Of a stretch of 64,000 nucleotides of DNA, positions 52,104 to 60,975 are shown piece after piece. Below the pieces are notes generated by a model. It was not told where the DNA came from, searched no databases, and saw nothing but the letters and a program-made list of their open reading frames with translations. Position numbers and translations under genes: made by a program. How positions within the stretch are numbered: the first letter of the stretch is position 1; every line of letters begins with the position of its first letter. Source of the stretch: Flavobacterium frigidarium DSM 17623 (lineage in GTDB: Bacteria > Bacteroidota > Bacteroidia > Flavobacteriales > Flavobacteriaceae); the NCBI RefSeq assembly GCF_000425505.1, contig NZ_AUDO01000020.1, forward strand, positions 1-64,000, given 5' to 3'.

Positions 52104-52125
52104 TTTTTTGTTTTTTTTAGATAAA

Positions 52126-52580
52126 AGATGCAAGAATCAAGAAGAAAGATTAGTGTCTAACTTGCTAATGAACCCTGTAGTCATCTTTTGAAATTCAATT
52201 ATTTTGTTTTCTATTTCTTCTGTTTTATCTTTTGATAAATATTCATTTTGACAAGCGATCAATAATTGAGTTTGCAATTCAAACGAAGACCCTAAACTAA
52301 TATTCAAGTAATGTTGAAAATGTTTATTACTTCTATTTGAACCTTCTGCAATATTTGATGGCATCGAGATAGCAGAACGATTCATTTGACTTATTAACCC
52401 ATATACCTCGTCCTTTGGAAAAGTTAAACATAACTTATGTATGTCAGATGTAATTTCCATCGATAAAACCCATATTTTTAAGTTTTTAAAGTTGTGTCTC
52501 ATTTATCTATAAGTTGTTGATTAAAAAAACCATCTTAGGTAATGAATCTTGTTTCTTGCCTCTTGATTCTATTGTCTTAC
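52126..52580. repeat. Heptamer-arm element carrying a four-helix-bundle gene
   Basis: The left arm (52126-52153) is a row of 7-nt AGANNCA-type units (AGATGCA at 52126-52132, then AGAATCA) grading into AGATTAG. The right arm (52547-52580) holds the complementary type (TCTTGTT at 52547-52553, then TCTTGCC) and ends TCTATTG-TCTTA. Between them lies the four-helix-bundle gene. The left arm overlaps the end of that gene. The right end matches the right end of the empty element at 53792-53864 (TTCTATT then TCTTA). It sits between the thiolase and acyl-CoA dehydrogenase genes. Confidence 0.75.
52137..52502 (-). CDS. Four-helix-bundle protein of the 23S rRNA intervening-sequence (S23) family
   Basis: 121 residues. 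FKNLKIWVLSMEITSDIHKL, GLISQMNRSAISMPSNIAEGS and QHYLNISLGSSFELQTQL are the hallmarks of the TIGR02436 / PF05635 four-helix family, named for proteins encoded in 23S rRNA intervening sequences, and related to Avd of diversity-generating retroelements. No reverse transcriptase or repeat pair is nearby. Cytoplasmic, probably a pentameric basic nucleic-acid-binding protein. It is embedded between inverted heptamer arms inside the fatty-acid operon, to which it is unrelated. Confidence 0.9.
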   Translation of the reverse strand: MRHNFKNLKIWVLSMEITSDIHKLCLTFPKDEVYGLISQMNRSAISMPSNIAEGSNRSNKHFQHYLNISLGSSFELQTQLLIACQNEYLSKDKTEEIENKIIEFQKMTTGFISKLDTNLSS

Positions 52581-52587
52581 ATTAATA

Positions 52588-53769
52588 TTAAAGAAGCTCA
52601 TAAATCCCAGCACTACCTTGGCCTGTACCCACACACATCGTTACGATACCGTATTTGTTACCACGGCGTTTCATTTCATCAAATAATTGAACTGAAAGTT
52701 TAGCACCTGTACATCCTAGTGGGTGTCCCATTGAGATTGCTCCCCCATTTACGTTAATGATATCAGGATTTAAATCTAATTCTCTAATTACAGCTAATGA
52801 CTGAGAAGCAAAAGCTTCGTTCAGTTCGATTAACTCGATATCATTAATTGATAATCCAGCTTGTTTCAATACTTTTGGAATTGCTTTTACGGGTCCAATA
52901 CCCATAATTCTAGGTTCAACACCTGCTGAAGCAAAGTTTACTAATCTTGCAATTGGCTCTAGATTCAATTCTTTCACCATTTCTTCACTCATAACAAGTA
53001 CAAATGCAGCACCATCGCTCATTTGTGAAGAGTTACCTGCTGTTACACTTCCACCAGCTTCAAAAACAGGTCTTAGTCCCGCTAAGGCTTCCTTAGAAGT
53101 TCCAGCTCTTGGTCCCTCATCTTTGTTTACAACATAAGATTTGGTTTCTTTTTTGCCGTTTTCGTTGATAAACGTTTGTTCTACTGTAATAGGAACAATT
53201 TGTTTGTCAAATCTACCTTCAGCTTGCGCTTTTAAGGCTTTCATGTGTGAATTGTAAGCAAACTCATCTTGATCTTCTCTTGAAACGTTAAACTGTTGTG
53301 CTACTGCTTCGGCTGTTAAACCCATTCCCCAGTAGTAGTCTTCGTTTCCTGCTTTGGCGACAGCATAATCCGGAGTTGGTTTATACCCTCCCATCGGAAT
53401 AAAACTCATGCTTTCAGCACCACCTGCAATAATACAATGCGCCATTCCTGATTGAATTTTGGCTGTAGCCATACCAATCGTTTCTAAACCAGATGCACAG
53501 TAACGGTTTACGGTTACTCCAGGAACATCCTCTACTTTTAATCCCATCAAAGAGATCAAACGAGCAACGTTAAGTCCTTGTTCTGCCTCTGGCATCGCGT
53601 TTCCAACCATTACGTCGTCAATACGCGTTTTGTCAAAATCAGGCAGTTCATTCATCATGAATTCGATGGTTTCTGCTGCTAATTCATCAGGTCTTTTAAA
53701 TCTAAAAACTCCTTTTGGTGCTTTACCAACTGCAGTTCTGTATGCTTTTACTATATAGGCTGTTTTCAT
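52588..53769 (-). CDS. fadA: Acetyl-CoA C-acyltransferase (thiolase)
   Basis: 393 residues. The acyl-accepting C91 is in NRYCASGLETIG, with the general-base His in GGAISMGHPLGCTGA and the second catalytic Cys in MCVGTGQG. It cleaves 3-ketoacyl-CoA to acetyl-CoA and a shortened acyl-CoA. It lies 96 nt downstream of the HCDH-ECH fusion and is followed, after the four-helix element, by the acyl-CoA dehydrogenase gene. Confidence 0.95.
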   Translation of the reverse strand: MKTAYIVKAYRTAVGKAPKGVFRFKRPDELAAETIEFMMNELPDFDKTRIDDVMVGNAMPEAEQGLNVARLISLMGLKVEDVPGVTVNRYCASGLETIGMATAKIQSGMAHCIIAGGAESMSFIPMGGYKPTPDYAVAKAGNEDYYWGMGLTAEAVAQQFNVSREDQDEFAYNSHMKALKAQAEGRFDKQIVPITVEQTFINENGKKETKSYVVNKDEGPRAGTSKEALAGLRPVFEAGGSVTAGNSSQMSDGAAFVLVMSEEMVKELNLEPIARLVNFASAGVEPRIMGIGPVKAIPKVLKQAGLSINDIELIELNEAFASQSLAVIRELDLNPDIINVNGGAISMGHPLGCTGAKLSVQLFDEMKRRGNKYGIVTMCVGTGQGSAGIYELL

Positions 53770-53791
53770 ATTTTTTCTTTTAGATATTTTT

Positions 53792-53864
53792 AGAAGAAAG
53801 AGTCAAGAAGAAAGAGGAGAAATAAAATTCAGTGTCTTGCTTCTTGCATCTTGGTTCTATTTTT
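53792..53864. repeat. Heptamer-arm palindromic element (empty form)
   Basis: The left arm has four 7-nt units starting with AGA (AGAAGAA at 53792-53798 and AGAGTCA next). A 15-nt centre containing AAAATTC (53820-53834) follows. The right arm has units starting with TCT (TCTTGCT at 53835-53841 and TCTTGCA next) and a TTCTATT end. It occupies the junction between the HCDH-ECH gene and thiolase. It has the same design as the four-helix element one gene downstream but no gene inside. No terminator T run is seen. Confidence 0.8.
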
Positions 53865-53865
53865 C

Positions 53866-56256
53866 TTAATTACGTAGCGGTTTCCCTTTGGTTAGCATAA
53901 ATTGGATTCTTTCTAGTGTTTTTCTTTCTGTACATAATGACAAGAAAGCTTCACGTTCCAGATCCAATAAATATTGCTCACTTACCAATGTTGGTTCAGA
54001 TAAATCACCACCAGCCATAACATACGCTAGTTTATTAGCAATTTTCTTATCGTGCTCTGAGATGTATTTACCTGCTTCCATTTGGTCTGTTCCAACTAAG
54101 AACATTCCTAAAGCTTGTTTTCCTAATACACGAACATCTGTTCTACGAATAGGTTGCGTGTAACCTGCTTCGGCCATTAGTAAAGCGTGTTTCTTCGCTT
54201 CGGCAATTTGACGGTCTTTGTTCACTACGATAACATCTTTACCGTGTTGTAACAATCCAGTGTCAAAGGCTTCGTAACCTGATGTAGATACTTTTGCCAT
54301 AGCAATAGTCAAGAAATACTCTTGTAATACATTAAGCTCTACGTCATTTTTATGGAATAAATCTGATGCACGCAACGCTAGTTCCTTAGAACCACCACCA
54401 CCAGGAATCACACCTACACCAAACTCAACTAATCCCATATACGTTTCTGCAGCAGCTACTACTTTATCAGCATGTAAGCTCATTTCGCATCCACCACCAA
54501 AAGTCATTCCGTGAGGAGCTACTACAACTGGAATAGAAGAATAGCGTACACGCATCATGGTATCTTGGAACATTTTGATAGCCATATTTAGCTCATCATA
54601 TTCTTGCTCCACGGCCATCATAAAGATCATACCAATGTTAGCACCTACAGAGAAATTTCCTGCTTGATTACCTATAACTAACCCTTGGTATTCCTTTTCA
54701 GCTAGATCAATGGCTTTATTGATCGCTTGTAAAACGTCACCACCAATAGTATTCATTTTTGAAAGGAACTCTAAGTTAATGATTCCATCACCTAGATCAG
54801 TGATTACACCACCACTATTGCTCCATATTTTTTTGCTTTCGCGAATGTTGTTCAGGATAATAAAATCATCTTGTCCAGGAACTTTAACTTGTGCTTTTGC
54901 AGGAATGCTGTAAAAGTGCGTTGCTCCATCTGTAACAGTATAGAAGCTTTTGTTTCCAGCAGCTAGCATTTCTGTTACCCAAGCAGCTGGTTCTAAACCT
55001 TCCGCTTTCATAATTTCAATTCCTTTTTCTACTCCAATAGCATCCCATATTTCGAATGGTCCGTTTTCCCAACCAAAACCAGCTTTCATAGCATCGTCGA
55101 TTTTGTATAATTCATCTGAAATTTCAGGAATTCTATTCGAAACATACGCAAACATTCCAGAAAAACTTTTTCTGTAAAATTCTCCTGCTTTGTCTTTTCC
55201 TTTTACAAGAACTTTAAAACGATTGATAGGTTTATCAATTGATTTAGTTAATTCAAGTGTAGCGAATGAGGCTTTCTTAGCCGCTCTATATTCTAAAGTA
55301 TCTAAGTCTAAAGTCAGAATTTCTTTTCCTACTTTTTTGTAGAAACCTTGTCCAGTTTTGCTTCCTAACCATTTATTCTCCATCATTTTGTTTACAAACT
55401 CTGGAAGTTTAAATAAGTCGTGTTGTTCATCGCTTGGGCAGTTTTCATAGATTCCGTTAGCAACATGTACTAAAGTATCTAATCCCACAACGTCTACAGT
55501 TCTAAAAGTAGCCGACTTAGGTCTACCAATTACTGGTCCAGTCAATTTATCTACTTCTTCGATAGTTAATCCCATTTCTTTAACCAAATGGAACAAACTT
55601 TGGATTCCGTAAATTCCAATACGGTTTCCAATAAATGCTGGAGTATCTTTAGCAACAACTGCTGTTTTTCCTAAAAATTTCTCTCCATATATAGTAAGGA
55701 AATCCAAAACTTCAGTTGAAGTTTGTGGTCCAGGAATAATTTCAAATAATTTTAAATAACGCGCAGGGTTAAAAAAGTGTGTTCCACAAAAGTGTTTCTG
55801 GAAATCTTCACTTCTACCTTCACTCATAAAGTGAATTGGAATCCCCGAAGTGTTAGAAGTAATCAACGTTCCTGGCTTACGGTATTTTTCCACTTGTTCA
55901 AAAACTAGTTTCTTAATATCCAGTCTTTCAACAACTACTTCAATAATCCAGTCCACATCAGCAATTTTTGCCATGTCATCAGTAGTGTTACCCGTTGTGA
56001 TACGATTAGCAAACTTTTGACTGTAAATAGGAGAGGGCTTCGATTTCAAAGCATTCATCAAATGCTCATTAACTAAACGATTGCGAACGACTTTACTCTC
56101 TAATGTCAATCCTTTTTTAGTTTCAATCTCAGTTAGTTCTCTTGGAACGATATCAAGTAGTAAAACTTCGACACCAATGTTGGCAAAATGGCAAGCAATT
56201 CCCGAACCCATAATTCCGGATCCGATTACTGCAACTTTTTTAATTGTGCGTTTCAT
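53866..56256 (-). CDS. 3-hydroxyacyl-CoA dehydrogenase / enoyl-CoA hydratase fusion
   Basis: 796 residues. The N-terminal half is the NAD-binding dehydrogenase (VAVIGSGIMGSGIACHFANIGVEVLLLD), with the catalytic His in THFFNPARYLKLFE and the C-terminal 3HCDH helix domain. The C-terminal part is the crotonase fold (MTFGGGCEMSLHADKVVAAAETYMGLVEFGVGVIPGGGG). The order HCDH then ECH is opposite to E. coli FadB. It does the hydration and second oxidation of beta-oxidation. It leads the fad operon, 111 nt after marR. Confidence 0.94.
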   Translation of the reverse strand: MKRTIKKVAVIGSGIMGSGIACHFANIGVEVLLLDIVPRELTEIETKKGLTLESKVVRNRLVNEHLMNALKSKPSPIYSQKFANRITTGNTTDDMAKIADVDWIIEVVVERLDIKKLVFEQVEKYRKPGTLITSNTSGIPIHFMSEGRSEDFQKHFCGTHFFNPARYLKLFEIIPGPQTSTEVLDFLTIYGEKFLGKTAVVAKDTPAFIGNRIGIYGIQSLFHLVKEMGLTIEEVDKLTGPVIGRPKSATFRTVDVVGLDTLVHVANGIYENCPSDEQHDLFKLPEFVNKMMENKWLGSKTGQGFYKKVGKEILTLDLDTLEYRAAKKASFATLELTKSIDKPINRFKVLVKGKDKAGEFYRKSFSGMFAYVSNRIPEISDELYKIDDAMKAGFGWENGPFEIWDAIGVEKGIEIMKAEGLEPAAWVTEMLAAGNKSFYTVTDGATHFYSIPAKAQVKVPGQDDFIILNNIRESKKIWSNSGGVITDLGDGIINLEFLSKMNTIGGDVLQAINKAIDLAEKEYQGLVIGNQAGNFSVGANIGMIFMMAVEQEYDELNMAIKMFQDTMMRVRYSSIPVVVAPHGMTFGGGCEMSLHADKVVAAAETYMGLVEFGVGVIPGGGGSKELALRASDLFHKNDVELNVLQEYFLTIAMAKVSTSGYEAFDTGLLQHGKDVIVVNKDRQIAEAKKHALLMAEAGYTQPIRRTDVRVLGKQALGMFLVGTDQMEAGKYISEHDKKIANKLAYVMAGGDLSEPTLVSEQYLLDLEREAFLSLCTERKTLERIQFMLTKGKPLRN

Positions 56257-56367
56257 ACGTAGTTTTTATTTGTTTTTTATTAAAAATGTGAATTGCTTGA
56301 CTAGTTACTTATAATAGAAAAGCTATAACACGTTATTTGTTTATTGGTAAAAAGAACAATAGAGAAT

Positions 56368-56847
56368 CTACTGTTGTTCAATTTTTAAAGTTTCTTCTTC
56401 TGCATCGCTGCTTATATTGAATATACTTTTCTCAGAAATTAGTTCGTTTATAACGTCAGCGACTTCTATGAAATGTTGTAACTTTTCTTCAGATATATTT
56501 TCTCGTACAGCCTCATTAAATTTAAGTACGGTATTTTTAGATAAATCTCTTTTCTCTCTCCCAAAAGGGGTTAAGTAGATTAGAACACCACGACCATCTT
56601 CAGGATTTTTTTTTCTAACAATTAGGCCCTTGTCTTCCATCGATTTCAAGGTGCGCGTTAAGCTTGTTGCCTCCATTCCCATTTTTGGTCCTAATGCAGT
56701 AGATGGTGTACCTCCTTCTTTGTCAATACTCAATAGCGCAAACCCTGTTGCCATGCTAGCGTCGTATTTAGAAGCTTCTTCATTATACATTCTGGCAACA
56801 GCTTGCCATGTGGCTCTTAGTATGTAATCTATTGTTTTGTCTTTCAT
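56368..56847 (-). CDS. MarR-family transcriptional regulator
   Basis: 159 residues from the ATG at 56847. The winged helix-turn-helix has GPKMGMEATSLTRTLKSMEDKGLIVRKKNPEDGRGVLIYLTPFG, with the characteristic DGR wing. It likely represses the downstream fatty-acid genes, possibly in response to acyl-CoA. A TATATTTG -7 box lies at 56866-56873 and a palindrome TATGC-AC-GCATA at 56887-56898. The frame also opens at 56868 inside the -7 box, which is unlikely. Confidence 0.88.
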   Translation of the reverse strand: MKDKTIDYILRATWQAVARMYNEEASKYDASMATGFALLSIDKEGGTPSTALGPKMGMEATSLTRTLKSMEDKGLIVRKKNPEDGRGVLIYLTPFGREKRDLSKNTVLKFNEAVRENISEEKLQHFIEVADVINELISEKSIFNISSDAEEETLKIEQQ

Positions 56848-56865
56848 ATCTTTCGCAATCGATTT

Positions 56866-56898
56866 CAAATATACAAAAAAATATACTATGCACGCATA
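56866..56898 (-). promoter_or_regulatory. marR promoter with palindromic operator candidate
   Basis: TATATTTG (minus strand, 56866-56873) fits the -7 consensus. TATGCACGCATA at 56887-56898 is a 5-2-5 palindrome about 14 nt upstream, where the -33 would be. A MarR dimer bound there could block transcription, which is the usual autoregulation. The rest of the 254-nt spacer up to the fadD-like gene shows no other feature. Confidence 0.45.
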
Positions 56899-57075
56899 AT
56901 AAAATTGATTTTTTTAGTTCGATACTTAAATTAAAAGTCGAAAACTTCATTGTTTAGCATTCTCAATTGGCAACATTTACAAGTCGTAAGTTCAAAATGG
57001 TTTTAGAAATTAAATAAAGGATATTAGTTTAATTCTACTGTTAACTAATTATCAAATTAATATTTAAAAAAGGTC

Positions 57076-57104
57076 AAAAAAAAACCACGAAAATAATTTC
57101 GTGG
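57076..57104 (-). terminator. Terminator after the acyl-CoA ligase gene
   Basis: CCACGAAA (57085-57092) pairs with TTTCGTGG (57097-57104), with a 4-nt loop. On the minus strand it is followed by nine T residues (57076-57084). The gene ends at 57123. Confidence 0.9.
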
Positions 57105-57122
57105 TCTTCCATTTGGTTGTGG

Positions 57123-58898
57123 TTAGTTATAAATTTTTTGGTATAAATTTTCGTATTGCTTTAAAATTATTTTTCGTTTCAATTTTAAAGTAGGGGTTAA
57201 TTGCCCGCCTTCTATAGACCAAATTTCGGGTGTAAGTTCGAAGCGTTTAACTTGTTCCCAATGTCCAAATTTAGTGTTTATCTGGTCAATTTCTTCTTGA
57301 ATGCGTTTAATCACTTTGTCATCACTAGCAATTTCAGCATAAGTAGTTCCAATATCAAATTTATGAATAGCAGCCCATTCCTTGACGAAATCAAAATTAG
57401 GTTGAATTAGAGCTGCAGGCATTTTTTGTCCCTCTCCAATAACCATTATTTGCTCGATAAATCGTGATTGTTTCATTAAATTTTCTATAATCTGTGGTGC
57501 AATGTATTTACCACCAGATGTTTTAAACATCTCTTTCTTACGGTCGGTAATTTTTAAGAAACCATCTTTGTCAAATTCTCCAATATCTCCTGTATGGAAA
57601 TATCCGTCTACAATCACTTCGTTAGTTAATTTCTCATCTTTAAAGTATCCCATCATTACATTAGGTCCTTTGCAAAGAATCTCGCCATCTTCAGCGATTT
57701 TAACTTCAACCTCACTAATTAATTTACCTACGGTTCCAACTCTAAAACCTTTGTTTCTCAAGTCGTTTACTGAGATTACTGGTGAAGTTTCTGTTAATCC
57801 ATATCCCTCCATCACTGGAATTTCTGCTGCAGCAAACACGCGAGATAGCCTTGTTTGTAAAGCAGCGCTTCCTGAAACCATCAATTCTAATTTACCTCCT
57901 AAACCTTCTTTCCATTTACTGAAAATCAATTTTCTGGCAATTTTTAATTGAAATTCATACCAAGCACCATTTGCTCCGTAGGGCTCATAACGCAATCCTA
58001 AATCTATTGCCCAAAAGAATAATTTCCTTTTTATACCTGTAAGCTCTGTTCCTTTAGCATATATTTTATCATATACTTTTTCTAGTAATCTTGGAACAGC
58101 AGTGATTACAGTAGGTTTTACCTCTTTTAAATTGTCGCTAATTTTTTCTATTGATTCTCCAAAATAAATTGATACACCATAATACTGATATAAATAAAGA
58201 ATCATACGCTCAAAAATATGGCATACAGGTAAGAAACTTAAAGCAACACTATTTCCTGCTTCAAATGGAATTCTTTCAGCACTATTTAATACATCTGACA
58301 CGATGTTTTTATGAGATAGCATAACTCCCTTAGGACGACCTGTTGTTCCCGACGTATATATAATGGTTGCTAAGTCATCCGTTTTTACTGTTGCTTTACG
58401 AGCATCTACCTCATTTTGGTTGCTCTCGTCAGCACCTAATTTCAGTAGTTCAGTCCAATTTGTACAACCAGGAATTACATCAAAGCTAAAAACTTCCTTT
58501 AAATGAGGAGTCTTATCTTTAATCATATTTACCTTATCTAATACTTCTTTATCAGATACGAAGCAATATGTCGCTTCTGAATGATTCAAAATGTACTCGT
58601 AATCTTGCTCTGAAATGGTAGGGTAAATGGGAACAGTTTGAGCTGCAGTTTGTAAAGCTCCTATATCAATGATATTCCATTCTGTTCTATTTGTTGAAGA
58701 TATAATAGCAATTTTATCTGCTTTTGTAACTCCCATTTTTAATAGAGCTCTTGAGATAGAATTAGCTTTCGCTATGTACTCTTGTGTTGAGGTCTTCACC
58801 CAAACGCCGTCAACTTTACTGACTAACGCATCTGGAATTGAAGTATATTTATCTTGTTGATAATAAGGAAAATCAAAAAGTCTTGTAATTTGAGTCAT
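57123..58898 (-). CDS. Long-chain fatty acid-CoA ligase (AMP-forming)
   Basis: 591 residues. The ATP-binding P-loop TIIYTSGTTGRPKGVMLSHKN (here about residues 175-195), the VPRLLEKVYDKI gate, EGYGLTETSP and the GWFHTGD-type motif YFHTGDIGEFD plus the DRKKEMFKTSGGKYIAP hinge are all present. It activates fatty acids to acyl-CoA, the entry to the beta-oxidation genes on the same strand downstream. It has its own terminator, so it is a separate transcript from marR. The FACL/Faa branch fits best. Confidence 0.92.
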   Translation of the reverse strand: MTQITRLFDFPYYQQDKYTSIPDALVSKVDGVWVKTSTQEYIAKANSISRALLKMGVTKADKIAIISSTNRTEWNIIDIGALQTAAQTVPIYPTISEQDYEYILNHSEATYCFVSDKEVLDKVNMIKDKTPHLKEVFSFDVIPGCTNWTELLKLGADESNQNEVDARKATVKTDDLATIIYTSGTTGRPKGVMLSHKNIVSDVLNSAERIPFEAGNSVALSFLPVCHIFERMILYLYQYYGVSIYFGESIEKISDNLKEVKPTVITAVPRLLEKVYDKIYAKGTELTGIKRKLFFWAIDLGLRYEPYGANGAWYEFQLKIARKLIFSKWKEGLGGKLELMVSGSAALQTRLSRVFAAAEIPVMEGYGLTETSPVISVNDLRNKGFRVGTVGKLISEVEVKIAEDGEILCKGPNVMMGYFKDEKLTNEVIVDGYFHTGDIGEFDKDGFLKITDRKKEMFKTSGGKYIAPQIIENLMKQSRFIEQIMVIGEGQKMPAALIQPNFDFVKEWAAIHKFDIGTTYAEIASDDKVIKRIQEEIDQINTKFGHWEQVKRFELTPEIWSIEGGQLTPTLKLKRKIILKQYENLYQKIYN

Positions 58899-59135
58899 TA
58901 TATAATGGTATAGGATTGTACTGCAAATTAAATAAAAATTAATTGTAATTATATAAAATCAAAAATTAAATGGAAAAATTTGCCAAATTTACAGACATTT
59001 TACGAAAACGTTTTCTTTAATGTAGTTTTTCAATCTACTTTGAGTCTAAATTAGGTGTTTTTCTCAAAAAAAATATCGTGTACTTAGCCCTTTTAAAGTG
59101 GATTATAACCGTACTCTTTAGAATAATATTTCAAA

Positions 59136-60497
59136 TTATCCCACTTCAGGGATGTAGATATCGAGTGTAGTTCCTATATTTTCATGACTTTCTGCTTCAA
59201 TAAATCCATTATGATTTTCTACAATCTTTTTGACTATTGCTAAACCTATTCCAGTACCCATTTGCAGTTCTTGTGAACCTAAACGTTGAAAAAGTTCAAA
59301 AATCTTATCTTTATATTTATTGTCAAATCCAATTCCGTTGTCCGTAATTTTAAGGTAGTAATACGATTTGCTTCTGTCTAAAAAAGGTTTTCGAAATGTA
59401 TTCCCGTTATCAAGTACACATTGGAATATGATGCGAGGTGCCGCGCTAGTGCTTGAAAACTTTAATGAATTAGATAAAATATTGTGAAGTAATTGTCTAA
59501 ATTGAAATGTGATCGTTTTTATTTCGAGGTCAGTCTCTAATGTGATGATTGCATTTTTTTCTACAATCTCTTCTTGTAAATCATACTTGATATCCTGTAT
59601 TAATTTAGATAAAAGGATTTTTTCAAATGTTTTTTCGGTAGTGGTTGTGCGAGAGTAGGCGAGTAGGTCTTTAATTAACATACTCATTCGATCAGCTGAT
59701 TTTCCTATTCTTAGCAAATAATTTTGTCCTTTATCTGATAGGGAGTGCAACTCTTTGTCGATAATTATCGAACTAAAAAATTGGATCTTGCGTAAAGGTT
59801 CTTGTAAATCATGACTCGAAATATAGTTAAAAGCCTCGAGCTCCTTATTCATTGTAGCTAAGGTAATATTTTGTGCGGCTATCTCTTTCACTCGATCTGA
59901 AAGATTTTTGTCAATTAAGACCTCCAAATCTTTATTGTAAACTTCTAATTTTTTATTCTGGATTTCTAGGGCTAGCTGCGCTATATTCAAGTCGTTGTTT
60001 ACTTTGCGAAGTTGCAATAGATTCATCGCCTGATTTGACAACATTTTTAGAGCAACAAGTTGTTTTTGAGTAAGTTCTCTTGGCTTGTTGTCAATAATAC
60101 AAACGGTTCCTAATCCTAATCCGTCCTCTGTTACAATGGGTATTCCTGCATAAAATACGATATTAGGATCACCTACCACTAGCGGATTGTCCTTGAAGCG
60201 TTCGTCAGTACGGCTATCTGTAATAATAAACGGCTCATTAATAGCCTCAATTGCATGACTACAAAAAGAATCACTACGAGGGGTGCTCTTTGTTTCAAGG
60301 CCTAAATTAGATTTGAACCATTGTCGGTCTTTATCAACAAAACTTACTAAAGCGATTGGAACGTCGCATATAATGGATGCCATCAATGTAATATCATCGT
60401 AGTCTTGCTCAGTTAATGAGTCTAAAATATTATAAGATTGTAACGCTTTTATTCGCTTTTCCTCTGTATCAGTAAATAGGTTGTTTTCCAAATTCAT
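59136..60497 (-). CDS. GAF-domain sensor histidine kinase
   Basis: 453 residues, no signal or membrane helix. The N-terminal GAF domain (about 20-165; CDVPIALVSFVDKDRQWFKS, SFCSHAI, FYAGIPI, GLGTVCIID) is joined by a coiled coil (165-220) to HisKA with H229 in SSHDLQEPLRKIQ and an ATPase with DNGIGFDNK and GTGIGLAIVKK. It resembles phytochrome-like soluble kinases but has no PHY domain or chromophore Cys signature. No response regulator is adjacent, so it is an orphan. The signal is unknown. Confidence 0.92.
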   Translation of the reverse strand: MNLENNLFTDTEEKRIKALQSYNILDSLTEQDYDDITLMASIICDVPIALVSFVDKDRQWFKSNLGLETKSTPRSDSFCSHAIEAINEPFIITDSRTDERFKDNPLVVGDPNIVFYAGIPIVTEDGLGLGTVCIIDNKPRELTQKQLVALKMLSNQAMNLLQLRKVNNDLNIAQLALEIQNKKLEVYNKDLEVLIDKNLSDRVKEIAAQNITLATMNKELEAFNYISSHDLQEPLRKIQFFSSIIIDKELHSLSDKGQNYLLRIGKSADRMSMLIKDLLAYSRTTTTEKTFEKILLSKLIQDIKYDLQEEIVEKNAIITLETDLEIKTITFQFRQLLHNILSNSLKFSSTSAAPRIIFQCVLDNGNTFRKPFLDRSKSYYYLKITDNGIGFDNKYKDKIFELFQRLGSQELQMGTGIGLAIVKKIVENHNGFIEAESHENIGTTLDIYIPEVG

Positions 60498-60975
60498 ACG
60501 CTGTAAAATTAGTAAATTAATATTACTATTTGGAAAATATTATTTCTTTTAAAGAGCAATTAAAGTAGTGTTTTCAAAGCGTTTGCTACAGCTACCATGA
60601 TTTCGATCAGAATGGAATTTACTACTTACAGTGTCCTCTATAATTAAGATAATAAGTATATTTTTATTCGAAAATAACTCGCAAGTCTTAGTTAGGTAGG
60701 ATTACAATCGAAAGAAACTATCTACTACCTAAAGTTTCAATTACACTAGGATCTAATTCTGTTAGGTCACAGAACAAAATGTATTACAGGAATTTAATCA
60801 GTTCCAATTTATATTATTTTTCGAATATTTTATTTGTTGTAGAATAGGCTTAATTAACTAAGTATAAGAGCTTAGAAACACACAGCTTTACTTAAAAAAG
60901 AATAAAATTTCAGTGTCGTTATATTTTTCTACCTATTTTTGGATTTGACTAGTATACCAATCTAAATATAAAATC
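60498..60975. other. Long spacer without a recognised gene
   Basis: No coding frame was found in these 478 nt. TTAGGTAG (60692-60699) and CTACCTAA (60725-60732) form an 8-bp inverted repeat with a 25-nt spacer. TATTTTTG at 60934-60941 is a likely -7 element for the DUF4920 gene, 35 nt upstream of its ATG. No TTG lies at the proper distance. Confidence 0.45.

Noticed and set aside
52137..52502. Part of a diversity-generating retroelement (Avd-like protein)
   Set aside because: No reverse transcriptase and no template/variable repeat pair was found anywhere in the window.
52126..52580. Intervening sequence inside a 23S rRNA gene
   Set aside because: No rRNA sequence flanks the unit; both neighbours are fatty-acid oxidation genes.
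52126..53864. CRISPR array or tandem repeat locus
   Set aside because: The units are only 7 nt with no spacers between them, and the arms are inverted to each other.
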